Shown here: in pieces, positions 22,158-33,420 of the stretch | Position numbering within the stretch: position 1 is the stretch's first letter | Layout: each line of letters begins with the position of its first letter | Source of the DNA: Pleurodeles waltl | Lineage: Eukaryota > Chordata > Amphibia > Caudata > Salamandridae | Direction of reading: 5' to 3' | DNA: 64,000 nt | Assembly (NCBI RefSeq): GCF_031143425.1 | Contig: NC_090446.1 | Location: forward strand, 659,639,717 to 659,703,716 | Program-made: the position numbers and the translations under genes | The notes under the pieces: generated by a model | What the model saw: only the letters and a program-made list of their open reading frames with translations | Database searches by the model: none | Told to the model about the DNA's origin: nothing

Positions 22158-22715
22158 GATAGGCCTTGCAACAGTGAAAACCAAATTCAGCAGTATTTCA
22201 CTGATAGGACATATAAAACACATTAGTATATGTCCTACCGTAAACATACACTGCACCCTGCCTATGAGGCTACCTAGGTCCTACATTAGGGTGTCTTACA
22301 TATAAGAAAAGGGAAGGTTTAGGCCTGGCAAGTGGGTACACTTGCCAAGTCGAATTGGCAGTTTACAACTGCACACACAGACACTGCAGTGGCAGGTCTG
22401 AGCCATGTTTACAGAGCTACTAATGTGGGTGGCACAACCAGTGCTGCAGGCCCGCTCGTAGCATTTGATTTACAGGCCCTGGGCACCTCTAGTGCACTGT
22501 ATTAGGGACTTACCAGTAAATCATATATGCCAATCATGGACTAACCAATTACATACACATTTTGTATAGGAGCACTGGCACTTTAGCACTGGATAGAAGT
22601 GTTAAAGTGCCCAGAGCAACAAAAACAGCAAAAACAGAGTCCAGCACACATCAACAACCTGGGAAACAGAGGCAAAAAGTTAGGGAAGACCACGCCAAGT
22701 ATGCCAAGTCTAACA

Positions 22716-23450
22716 AACTCACTCAGCTCATCTCAGAACCAAAATACACCTCTGGAAACACCAACACTGAACTCTATCTACACCACAAGCGACAGCATCA
22801 AATACAACTCCATCACACCTCTCAAATGGAACAACCACTCCATTATCTATTACCAAATCAACACACCTCATGTCAATACCCCTACCAAGTTCAGCATTCC
22901 AAGCCATGGCAAAATCATAGAAGCAGACTGGCTGAGCACACTCATCACGGGTCAACCTAACCCCACAGGCAACCTTTACAAGAACATCAACAACTTCAAC
23001 CACTAGATAAAGAAATGCACGGACTCCCTCACACCCATCAAACACAGTCATAGTAGATCAAACCAAGCAGACCAGCTGGTACACAGAAGACCTTTGAGAC
23101 ACCAAATTACACTGTGAACAGCTAGAAAGGAAATGGAGAACCAGCCACAATACTACCGGACGATCTACTTCCAAGGTTACATTTAGACACTATCACCAGC
23201 AAATAAGATAAGCCAGGAAAAAAGCACTAGTGGACTGCATTAAAGAAAGCTCTAACAGCTGCAAAGAGATCTTTTCAATCATCACGGATTTTACCTCAGC
23301 CTCCGTCACTGTCAACAACATTGCTGTCTCCTAACAACTCTGCAACAACCTATCCAACTTCTCCCACAGCAAAATCACAAACATCTATAGCAATTTTGCA
23401 AATAGCCCAACCCCAGAGAACTCTTTGCTAAGCTACCCACAAACTTATAA
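22716..23450 (+). pseudogene. L2/CR1-like LINE, part 2
   Basis: Resumes directly after the solo LTR with the second AACTC. The strand is A/C-rich like the rest of the element, and peptide pieces such as QADQLVHRRPL (after SW-type residues near 23050) match the linker between endonuclease and RT only loosely. The assignment relies on its position between clear L2 endonuclease (15040-15526) and clear L2 RT (24060-25720). Interrupted at 23450 by a MITE. Confidence 0.6.
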
Positions 23451-24056
23451 GGGTCTCATTAAGACATTTTTGGTTCAAGGATCACCAGCGCTGCAGTGGT
23501 GGTTGCAGCGCCGCACTCCAGGTGGTCCGACCACCACATTACAACCCTGGCAGTTGGACCACCATTGGACCGCTGTCCCTACCAAGAACATAATTCTTGA
23601 TGGGCTGATGGTGGTCTGACTCATGCTCAGCCACGGCGGTGCTGAGATCAGCACCACCATGCTGAGCATGAGGTCCCTTTCCACCAACTTCCATGTAAAG
23701 GCTGGTGGAGAGGCTATGCTGGGTGCCACAGGGTGGCCCCTGTGCCGCTCACAACCATGGCTATGTCGTGGGCAGTGCAGTGGTCCCCCTGCCCAGCACC
23801 CTCGGAATGCGCACTGTCTGAGGGTGCTGTAGAGCTATGGTAACAGTCTGGGCTCCCCTAAGGCAGCAGAGAACAATACCGTAGCACTGTTCCCACCAGG
23901 CTGACAGCTGGGAACATCATAATAGGATGTTCCTCCCGGTCAACCTGGTAGGAACATCGTAATACGACAGGGGGTGAGGCCACCGGGCTGACGGTGACCT
24001 CATCCCCACAAATTTGGCGGTCAACTTGTCTCACCACCAAACTAGGAATGAGGCCC
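23451..24056. mobile_element. Harbinger-type MITE in the L2 LINE, TSD TAA/TCA
   Basis: Ends GGGTCTCATTAAGAC and TAGGAATGAGGCCC; 3-bp flanks TAA (23448-23450) and TCA (24057-24059) differ at one base. The interior contains an inverted pair around CATGCTCAGC / GCTGAGCATG (23622-23671) and repeated GGAACATC..TAAT blocks. No gene. Confidence 0.8.
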
Positions 24057-24059
24057 TCA

Positions 24060-25720
24060 AATGGTTACCTGACCACATGGATAACCCTCCCAGAAACAAC
24101 ACTGTGGCAATTGTGTGGACTATCCACTCAGGGTCCCAATGGACACATGCTCCCATCACATCTACAACCTGGGAATAATTGCCAGTCAGCACCACCTTGA
24201 CCCACATCATCAACACCCCAATCACATCTGCCACCTTCCTGGATGAATGGAAACTTACAAATATCAATGCCTTCCTCAAGAAGCCCACTGCCTACCAGAA
24301 TCAACAATGCAACTTTTGACCCATCTTCCTGCTCCCCTATGCAGCCAAAGTGATTGAGAAGGCCATATACAAGCAGCTCACTAAAAATGTCAAACTTCAC
24401 CATCTTCTATTTAAAACTCAATCAAGATTCAGAAAGAAACACAGAACTGAAATTGTACTCATTGCAGCCACCAACAATATTCAAATCATCCTAGACTAAG
24501 GCAAAACAATGCCCCCATCCTGCTTGACTTGTCAGTGGCCTTCAACACTGTCTCACACAAAACTCTCACCAGAAGATGAAACAAGAGTGGCATACAAGGA
24601 TCCTCTCTGAAATTGATCTCTTCTTTCTTCACAGGAAGAACCTAAATGGTCAGGCTGACACTCTTCATATTAGAGACCAAGAAACAGATGTGCGGAGTAC
24701 CAAGGGATTGTACCTCGGCCCCATCCTTTCCAACATATACATGACACCATTCACTAACATCATCTGATCACAAGACACCACCGTCATCGCCTACACTGAG
24801 GCACCCTACTCATTCTTTCCCTAACGGATGAGACAATCACCACCAGAACCAACTTCACCAGCTGCAGGACCATAGCTTCAGACTGTATGCAAGCCTAGTG
24901 CCTGAAACTCAACTACGACAAGGCAAAAGTACTGCTCTTCAGCAACAAAACCTCTGCATGCGGCTTCACCTGGTGGGAGTCGGAGCTTGGATCAATGCCC
25001 ACACCCACAGACAAATCTAGGGACCATCCTAGATGAATAACTTAACATGACAGCTCAAGACAATGTAGTGCGCATCTCATGCATGCTGCAAAAGATCTTC
25101 AAATGGTTGGCTCAGAACACCAGACACACCATCGTGCAAGTATTGATCACCAGAAGGCTGGACAACTGCAACATTCTATTCTGGAATCACTACACAACTC
25201 CTACATAGACTCTAGACCACCCAGAACGCCACATCAAGACTCATGCTCAACCTCCCGGGCAGCAGCCACATCACACCATACCTCAGGAAGCTTCACTGGC
25301 TTCCCATTCACAAGCACAGCCAATTAAAACTTCTCATGCACACATACAAAGCCCTACACAACACAGTACTAGAATACCTGAACAGCTACATACACTTTAA
25401 CCAACCCACCAGACATCAATCCTGTGCCTCACTCACTCCCTCACTCCCTCACTCCCTCACTCATTCACTCACTCACACACACTCCTTGTTGCTTCCACAA
25501 AAGCAAAACTGGAGGTGGCTCATTCTTCTACACTGCAACCAATGCATAGAATTACCTCTCTCAATGCAATAGAGCCTCCTCCTCACTTCTTGAGTTCTGG
25601 AAGAAGCTGAAGACCTGGCTCTTCGTGTAAGCACCTCGGGGACTACACACCTTCACATCTGCCCAAGCACCTTCATACTATCTTGGGTGGCTAGTGCGCT
25701 ATACACATCAACATTACATA
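24060..25720 (+). pseudogene. L2/CR1-like LINE, part 3 (reverse transcriptase and 3' end)
   Basis: RT signals in changing frames: AKVIEKAIYKQL (24347-24380), QSRFRKKHRTEIVL (24420-24460), LLDLSVAFNTVSH (24520-24557), GVPRDCTSAPSF / GLYLGPILSNIYM around the PQGS-LGP-LF box (24695-24742), and a region near 24770-24800 corresponding to the YADD box. The tail shows LPGSSHITPYLRKLHWLPI (25252-25308) and LKLLMHTYKALHN (25326-25364), typical for L2-type ORF2 C-termini. The 3' end near 25700 has GTGCGCTATACACATCAACA, like L2/Rex tails. Many stops. Confidence 0.8.
25428..25484 (+). repeat. TCACTCCC-type microsatellite
   Basis: Tandem TCAC/TCCC units (CTCACTCCCTCACTCCCTCA repeated) inside the C-terminal part of the L2 LINE. 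Confidence 0.9.
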
Positions 25721-26089
25721 ACACTCTAGCAACATTAATTATGTTTGGAGAAGTACAAGGAAATCAGGATCTGCTGCCATCTTTTTCTGGGCCGAAATTG
25801 CCATACACAGACCTACTGGTCTCCCATGATGTAGATCCTCGCCACTGTGCCAATTTCCTAACAAAAGTTCACAGTTGCTTGCACATATCAGTATATCTGA
25901 GTGTGTGTGGGTTTGTGTGTTGAATAGGAAATGGATGTCAGTGATTTGGAATTAAACTAAAGGATTGTCAGTTTTTTACATCAGCATTGTGCTTTCTTCC
26001 TCAAATAGCCATTGATTTTAAGAGGGAACATTCTCTGCTATACACCCTAAGTTACATCCCTAACAGTCACTGAACCCATATGCCAGGCT
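25721..26089. other. No feature recognised
   Basis: Non-coding sequence after the L2 3' end; a GTGTGTGGG run near 25900. Nothing that I can assign. Confidence 0.4.
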
Positions 26090-26560
26090 AGGTTAGGCCT
26101 TCATCTGAGCACATATCCAGACATATGGAATCAGGCCTGAAGTGCTGACAATCATGTGCCAAGGCCCCAACACCCTAGGAAAAGATTCTACCTCAACCCC
26201 TGATAATGTATTCATCCAACTGAGCCCCAAGCTCCTTTGGGCACAAGGGAGAGTAATAGAACTGGCATGTCTCCAAGCCCAGATCATTTTATCCAGTGCT
26301 TGAATCTGTAGGCAAATATATCTATTCGGGGTAGAGACCAAGAAGGCCTAAGAACACACCATAACTTGAACAGAGACTAAACTGGGAACATGGGCATGGG
26401 GACTTAGACTCTCTGACACAAGGCCATATATGTTTGGGAAATGCCGGACTCAGTATGCAAGGTTTGGGGAGGGACCCAAAACAAACATGGTGAGAATCGG
26501 ACCAATTCACAATTACAAATTACAAGGATACAGACCGCATGTAGTCAAAGCGAGAACATT
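26090..26560 (-). pseudogene. Possible L1 RT C-terminal relic
   Basis: On the minus strand, pieces such as LDKMIWAWRHASSITLPCAQ followed by SLGLSW resemble the ...IW.......I....L..P...GGLG.P block after L1 RT. Stops and frame changes are frequent and there is no second independent motif, so this is tentative. Confidence 0.3.
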
Positions 26561-27935
26561 CCAAGCCTAGGGTAAAAAACAGGCAAGAAAGAATAAGAAA
26601 ACATGACCACACACACACACTGTCAACCACATACACACCCATAAGTGGTTGGAGGTTGGAAGAATTAAAAAATTACTCAGGTTAGGGAGAGGGCATTAAC
26701 ACCACCATACTTCACCTCTGCAAAGGAGCAGCCAACGAAAGTGTTAATGCTCACACAGATTAGGTTTGAAGTTTGCAAGATCTTCTGCCACATGGAGCCC
26801 CAAGGTAGGGAAACTCCTACTCCAGCAAGCTCTATCACCCCCCCTTACAAAGGCCAGGGACAGTTGTTTCCACAAAGGAGCACTTCTGCTTTGTAATCAC
26901 GCTTTTGCAGGCCAGAGTCTGCCCAGGAACCTAAAATGTCAATAGGCCATATACTTGGGGAACAACAAGCTATACAAAGAATATGTATATAAGCAGACAT
27001 TATTTGCAAATAACAGTATTATACAATTATAATCTTCCACAACAAAACATAAAACACATAATTTAGCAATAGACCTGATTGCTTTACCTACTTAAAGCCA
27101 CCTGTCATTTTGTGTCTCTGTGTTAGAGTACCTCACCAACTACTGAAACAATGCTGGGCAGATTAAAAGAACAGTGCCTTGTGTGGATTCAGCAGTCTCC
27201 ATCATTTTACTTTAGCGGATGCAGACCAGTATTTGAGAAGGGTTCAAAAGGCAACTTCTAAAAAACTGCAACTGTAATACGTTTACGTGAACTTATAGAA
27301 GATGCACACCTAAATGTATGTGTTATTTGATTTATTTGGGCATGCCTGCGTGCCAATGATGTAGCCCTATGTCCATGCTCATGTTGGTGTGGGTGTGGTA
27401 TTAAAGATGTGCTGTGCTTTTTATATGCTTCACAGGTATCCTTGTAGAGGGTAGAATGGAATAGCCTAACAACCCTCCTGCCCTTCAAGATGATAAACTG
27501 CATCCTTATGTGGAAGACCCTTACAAAGCAAGACTGAAGGCACCCTGACAAGGATACGTTCTTGGGAGCAGAGTAAGTGATGAAAGTATCTTCAGAACTG
27601 CAGCCTTCAAGTGCCCCTCTAGTGGGTGTTCATGGCCCCCACGATCAGCTTTAGGGTTTCAGGAAGGAACCAGATGGATGTAATTCCATCCACCTGCGTT
27701 CAACAGCATTTCTGTTTCACTCACTGACATCAGCCTACATAGAACACTCATAAGCATTAATGTATTCATCCAACAGCATCATCTGTAGCAACAGTATTAC
27801 ATGTATTTTTACCTATGCGTGCACCAGCAAAAGCAACAGGAAACAACCCATCTCCCTGCCAGGTTCTGAGTTTGTGGATGCACTGACAACACCTGCTGCC
27901 CCTGAGTCTCTATGCTGACAGTGGTGAGAAAAAGG
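26561..27935. other. No gene recognised
   Basis: Contains a short CA run (26603-26620) and AT-rich stretches around 26980-27090. I see no terminal repeats, no protein motif and no RNA gene. Confidence 0.4.
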
Positions 27936-30176
27936 TATTAGACCTGTCAGCCTTAGGGTGGTCTTCCTCCAAACCTGTGGTCTTCCTCCACCATTTATTC
28001 ACATCTTGTTTTGCTGGCCTTAGGACTCTGTGCCTTTACCTCTGGTAACAAGTGCGAAGGTGCATGTGCTCCCACCTCATAACAGGGTAACATTGGCTAT
28101 CCCCAATTGGCATATTTAATTTTCTCATACATCCCAAGTGAAATGTACCCAGGGCCTATAAATGAAATGCTACTAGTGGGCTAGCTCACTAATTGTGCCA
28201 CCCACTTAGGTACCCCTATAAACATCTCTCAGGCCTGCCAGTGCAGCCTGTTTGTGTAGTTTTAGACTGCCATTTTGAACAAAACAAACTTTTTGCATAT
28301 TCCTTTGTAATACATATAAGTCACTAAGAGGGTAGGCCCTGGACAGCCATGAGGGCAGAGTGCAGTGCATTTAAAACGGAGAACGTGTACTGTTAAGTTT
28401 TACATGTTGTCGTAGTAAAAACTCTAAAATTAGTTTTACACTACTCCAAGGCCTACCTCTCTAATAGAATATCATTGAAGTTCCTTATTACATTTAATAA
28501 GTTGTAGCTTCAAAATGGGAACAGGTGATCAGTTCATGTTTGGTATCTTTGGAATTGGAATGAAAAATTCTCTCTTATGGTAAGGTCGGATTTAGATTGC
28601 GATTTTGAAAATGCCACTTACAGAAATTTCACATTTGCCTGCCTTAGCCACTGGGTTACATGATGGTGTAGTTGGAGGTTGATCTTCGTGTATTCCTTTT
28701 AGCCATACACAACAGGGAGCTTAGGTGTGCCTCGATGGACAATAACTGTCAGGATGGGAGGGCAGAGTTTGAGCAGAGGTCTACTTGCACTTGAAGAGTC
28801 TCTACCCTCCCACCACAAAAAGGGCTGCATACCCCCTGTAGTTAGTCAGGAGCTAGGGCAGGAGAAGCAAGAAACCTGTACACTTCAAAGGGAAACCTGT
28901 AGAAGCTTCTCCAACCTCAAGGGTGGCACCTGGTGTAAATAATGGACCTCAGACACCAACACTCCAGTACACTTCTGGACCTGACCTGTGGAAGGCTCTG
29001 TCAGGAAGAAGGACTGCTGTGCAGCTAAAAGGATTGCCACTCTGCTGGACTACTGCCCTGAAGGACTACTGCCTGTTGTGCTGGCCTGCTTCCTGCTGCC
29101 CTTTTGCCTAAGTAAAAAGGCCTGGACCTACAACCAGAATCCAGGACCACCAGGTTCACTCTGAGGACTAGACTCTTGTAACCAGCACCTGGACTCTGCA
29201 ACTGTGATTCCTACCCTACCAAGTGGGGCCACCCCAGTCCTTGATTCTTGCAAGTGAACCTGAAGGTGCTTTGCCAACCCATATGTGAATTCAGCAGTAC
29301 CAACACATCTCCTCTGTTGCCCTGTGTAACCCTGAATATAACCAACACTTTGCCTCTGCTACGGGGATTCTCCCAGTGCAAGGACTCTGTATTGACTTCA
29401 TAGCCCACATTGAAGCTGCCGCTACTCAACGCATCTCTGATGTAGGCATTAGCATCGCAAGTCCCTCGTTGATGGAGCCTTGACGATGATGCAGGGTCTC
29501 ACATTGCAGCCTTGAGGCTCATCACAGCCTTGCATCACGTGGGCTGCACGACGTGTCTCGACACCAGACTTAGTATCACAAGCCATCATCAAAGGGATAC
29601 TCAGTGACAACCCAGGACCTTGCATCACAGCCTCGCAGCTTCTCAGAACCAACTCATCGCCTCTGCTGTGCGATGCATCCAAGATGTGGAACCCACAACG
29701 CTGCACAACCAAAACTGCTCTTCTTCTGTGGTCCCAACGGGGTCCATGAAGGCAGCCCACACTCCATCACAGTCAGTCTGAACTTGTGACTTTGCTCTGT
29801 TCTGCCCTGATCATATATCCACAGTTGGGGTTTTCGGCTTTTTGGCACTATTTCTACTGAAACCTTTAAGATTGCATATCTCTGGTTCTACTGATTGGAT
29901 TTGTGTCACTTTTTTCTATTCATTAAAATCTACTCTATTTGTGTAATTCTGGTGTGGGATCCTTATGTGGTCTGTTTTTAGCGTGTTACTGTTTGAAGTG
30001 TTGAACAAACACTTTACACGTTACATCTAAATTAAACCTGACTGTTCTGTGCCAAACTGCTAGAGGGCTGAACACAGGTTAATTTGGAGTTTGTTTGTGA
30101 CTTCACCCTGACAAGGATTGTGGTTCCTGCTTGAGTAGGGCTTCATACCCCACAATCAGTACCCCAATTTCTTACA
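27936..30176 (-). mobile_element. Complete 2.24-kb solo LTR, reverse orientation, TSD AAAGG
   Basis: Read on the minus strand it starts TGTAAGAAATTGGGG (30176 downward) and ends GGTCTAATA (27936). It follows the same block order as the solo LTR at 15527-22715: start block, TTTGGCACAGAACAGTCAGG matching GCTTGGCACGAGCAGGCAGG, the long variable middle, then TGCACTCTGCCCTCAT and GGGCCTACC blocks. AAAGG flanks both sides (27931-27935 and 30177-30181). The terminal CA is TA here, one change from the inverted-repeat end. No internal genes. Confidence 0.85.
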
Positions 30177-30181
30177 AAAGG

Positions 30182-30686
30182 GTAGTTGAAAGAGAGATGG
30201 ATACAAAGAAAAGACTCTCTTTCAGAACCTAAGCGATACTCTAAGGGGGTGGTACCTCTCAGAGAGATGCTGGTGTAGTTTTAGAGTTGGCCTAGCTGTA
30301 CAATAGGAAGGGAAGTACAATAGAGTAGGTAGGAATGCTAACATACTAGTATACCAAGAGTAGGCTTACCGTTCTCGATAGCTGGTGTTACTCAAATGAA
30401 CAGGAGCCGACCTGGAAACCAGCTGTCTGTCCCAGGACACTGCTGGCAATACACTGATCCCACTGTGAGAAGTAAAAGTGGAGAAACAAGGCACCGCACA
30501 CCAGAACAATGGACTAATCAGAGGCAAATGACTTGGAACACCGAGGGAACTGAGCATGAGATAAACAACAAAAGTGTGGAAACCAATTACAGATGTGAAC
30601 CAAGTATAAGCAAAGAGCCAATATAACTAATGGCTAGTTGACCTCAGACCTAAAAGGGAGTAGTGCAGAGGTGTGCAGTTAGGGAT
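30182..30686. other. No gene recognised
   Basis: Unique-looking sequence between the solo LTR and the next MITE; no motif seen. Confidence 0.4.
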
Positions 30687-30689
30687 ATA

Positions 30690-31863
30690 GGCCCTCATTC
30701 TGACTTTGACGGACTTTTAGGAAAGCCGCCGAAGCTGCTGCAGCCAACAGACTGCCAGTGCTGGCGGTCTGCTGACCACCATTCTAGGAGTCTTTGGAGG
30801 ACTTCTGCCCATTTATGGGCGGACTTCTGACTCTGAAGAGGAGGTTGCATTGTCAGCACCGCCACAGCAGCAAGACTCTGCCCATAGTAGCACGAGCCAT
30901 AATATGACTTTGCGGAGTCTTGCTGGAGTGGTTGTGCTTGTGATGCAAGACTGCCAGGACCCATTCCCTCCTGGACGACTTCCTCGATGGAGAAGGTAAG
31001 TGATTGTCCAAAAGGGGATGGGGGTGGAGAGTGTTAGGTGCATGTGTGTGGTGTGTGCATGTAAGTGTGCGAATGGGGGTATATGAGTGTGTGTGTGTGA
31101 GCGAGTGAGTGAGTGTGTCTGTGTGCAAGTTTGGGGATGTGAGGGTGTATATGTATGAGTGCAGAGGGGTGTCTCTGTGTACGTTTCTGTGTGTGTGAGT
31201 GCATGAGTGCGACTATGTGGAGGGGTGTAGTATGAGTGCATGTATGCAGAAGGGGTTGGGTGGTGAATGCGTGTGTGTATGTGATTGAATGTGAATGTTT
31301 GTGTGCATGTATGTGCAGGTGAAAGGGGGTGTGTGTCGGCATGTATACGAGTGAGTGGAGGGGTGTCTGCAAGTATGTGAGTGAGTGGGAGTGTGTGTCT
31401 GCAAGTATGCGAGTGAGTGGGAGTGTGTATCTGCATGTATGCGAGTGAGTGGGGGTGTCTGTGTGAATGTATGTGAATGCTGAGGGGGGGGTGTATGTTT
31501 ATGCATGTGTGTTTGAAGGGGTAGGGAGTGATTGTAAGTGTGTGGATGGGTGGGGAGGAGTGTGTGCATATGTGTGGACATGTGGGGGTGCATTTCCGCC
31601 AGGGTTTTCGTGGCCACATAAAGCCTGGCGGTCTGTAGCTTTGCAATCTGGCTGGCAAGCTTAAGCCTGCCGCCAGGTTGAAGGTGCTCACCACCTGCCG
31701 TGGCTGTGCAATCGCACTGGCAGGCCAGGCAGCGCTGTGGAGGTTTGACGTCTGCCAAGCTCTACAACTTGTCATGTGGTGGTCTTTACCGCCAGGTCCA
31801 CAGCGGTAAGACAGACACGGCGAGGCTGGCAGTCTGATGACCGCCAGCCCCGTAATGAGGCCC
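30690..31863. mobile_element. Large Harbinger-type MITE with internal GT-rich repeat
   Basis: Ends GGCCCTCATTCTGAC and CCCCGTAATGAGGCCC, flanks ATA (30687-30689) and GTA (31864-31866). The outer thirds contain GGCGG/CCGCC blocks as in the other MITEs. The centre (31020-31600) is expanded by GT-rich tandem repeats. Length 1174, about twice the other MITEs of the window. Confidence 0.75.
31020..31600 (+). repeat. GT-rich minisatellite/microsatellite
   Basis: Degenerate GTGTGYGAGTG units; a clearer ~33-bp period at 31350-31455 (CTGCAAGTATGNGAGTGAGT). The minus strand reads as long His/Thr-rich open frames (up to 320 codons, 30813-31775) because the repeat lacks stop codons; I do not call these genes. 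Confidence 0.9.
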
Positions 31864-32096
31864 GTAGGGTCTTCTATCTCCTCCAGTCCCCAGAGTAGGT
31901 TTGGTGGTGTTTCTGTCCCAAGCCTCCAACCTCACAGTACCCCTCCACACTAGAAATATTCCCCCATGGAGCTGATATTAGGCCCTGGTTTTAGTAGGCA
32001 TGTCCTGTGAGACTTATTAACCAGAGTGGCCTAGTAAAGTTACTCTGCGGCCACCCAAGACATTCCAGATATGCCATATACCATTCTAAGCACTAA

Positions 32097-32633
32097 GGGG
32101 CTGATTTAACAGCCCCTTTCGCCTCCTTGTGCCACATTAGCATCATTTTTTATGTTAATGTGGCCCAATGAGGCCAAAATTGCTGCGCTAAATTTACAAA
32201 GTGGTGCAATGCATGCATTGCGTCACTTTGTAACCCTTGGCACTACATTATGCCTGCTCCAGACATAATGTATGCAAAGGGGATGTTCTACATTAAGGGG
32301 GCCAAAAAAATGGCACTAAGAAATCTGAGAGATTTCTTTGCATCATTTATGTCGGCACTTTTAACGCCTGCTGAGAGCAGGTGTTAAAAGGAGGCATGCC
32401 ATTGTTTTCAATGGGCCTCAATAGGCTTTGCAGGATTAGCGTCAACATTTTTTACACTAATCCTGCAAAGCTCTGAACTAGCATCAAAAATGTTGACAAT
32501 AGTTTCCCTAACTACCACCATGGTGCGCCGTATCTTAGATATGGGACACACATGGTGGTGTTAGGGGGGGCTAAGGGGTCCAAGAAAAGTGGTGCTGCAC
32601 CCAGTGCAGCACCACTTTTCTTAAATCAGGGCC
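32097..32633. mobile_element. MITE family 1 copy, TSD TAA
   Basis: Same family as 1725-2206: left end GGGGCTGATTTAACA, right end TCTTAAATCAGGGCC, flanked by TAA at 32094-32096 and 32634-32636. About 50 bp longer than the first copy. Confidence 0.87.
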
Positions 32634-32639
32634 TAAATA

Positions 32640-33420
32640 ATGCAACTGGTCCCTCTGGATGCATGAGTCAATAATCTGTTCCACTTTTTATTCAGGAGTT
32701 CCTTTAAACACAATGGGTGGAGGCCAGTGGTGTTTGTGACTGCAGGATTACCTGGGAGATATGGAAACCTGGAAGGACAATTACACTTCTAAGGTTCTCA
32801 CATATTTGTGATAGGAAAAAGCCTCACAAATTTAGATATGAATTTTGAATGGAATTGAGGAATATTTAAATACCTGATGTAAAGTCAAACTCTATCTCCT
32901 CTGATCCTTGATGATTATTTCCAGAAGGTCATGTAATAGACAAAAGATGAATACAAAATATTCCTGCCATTACTACAGCACTAGGCAGTTTCTTGAAAGA
33001 CTCAAAATGACTCATGTTAGTAAAGTAGTAGATGATCACTGATATATACCTATTTGACGTAGGAAATTCAACAATGAAATCCATTGCAACCATATTCCAT
33101 GGTTGACATAGAGTAGGAGGAGGTCTCAGGATTAAAATTGGAGGAATTCCAGGAGACTTTGCTTGTAAACAAATCACACAATTCTTTTTTGCACATTGTG
33201 ACTGAAGTCCTAAGATTAGACCACCAAAAGTTTCAACCCGTGATTTCATTTTGCATTGTTGTGGACGGCCCACTATTGGTTTGTCACGATACCATCTTAT
33301 TACCATGTTTTTTATGGATTGACTAGAAATGTATAAGGTATCATCACAAGACAATAATCAATTTTTCATGCTTCTTTTTTCCATTGCTAATTGGAGACTT
33401 CAAGTTGTGATTCCTTTACC
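32640..33420 (-). pseudogene. Ty3/Gypsy integrase relic
   Basis: The minus strand from 33354 to 32929 is one open frame with RDKPIVGRPQQCKMKSRVE (the GHPG..KT region), CVICLQAK (the C-x2-C of the HHCC finger), then PWNMVAMDFIVEFPTS with the first catalytic Asp and MSHFESFKKLPSA. Downstream (32880-32930) a scrambled region corresponds to the SDRG..F.S block. It would have joined cDNA to the chromosome. No LTRs could be paired with it, so it is an isolated fragment of a different Gypsy lineage from the element at 17090. Confidence 0.75.

Larger units (their letters stand above)
15527..22715 (+). mobile_element. 2.1-kb solo LTR with nested Gypsy element, TSD AACTC
   Basis: The LTR starts TGTTAGA (15527) and ends TCTAACA (22715), a perfect 7-bp inverted terminus with TG...CA ends. 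AACTC flanks it at 15522-15526 and 22716-22720. Its own sequence is 15527-17089 plus about 22158-22715, roughly 2.1 kb; the middle is a Gypsy insertion. No gag/pol of its own remains, so it is a solo LTR. Related copies are at 1-1325, 27936-30176 and 54818-57454. The 5-bp duplication fits LTR retroelement integration; which superfamily owns it is not visible here. Confidence 0.88.

Noticed and set aside
25428..25484. CRISPR-like array
   Set aside because: Simple TCACTCCC microsatellite without spacers; eukaryotic sequence.
27258..27551. 97-codon minus-strand frame
   Set aside because: No motif, no context and no splice structure that would support a gene.
30813..31775. 320-codon minus-strand open frame
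   Set aside because: Low-complexity translation of a GT-rich tandem repeat inside a MITE; no domain, overlapping similar frames in other phases.
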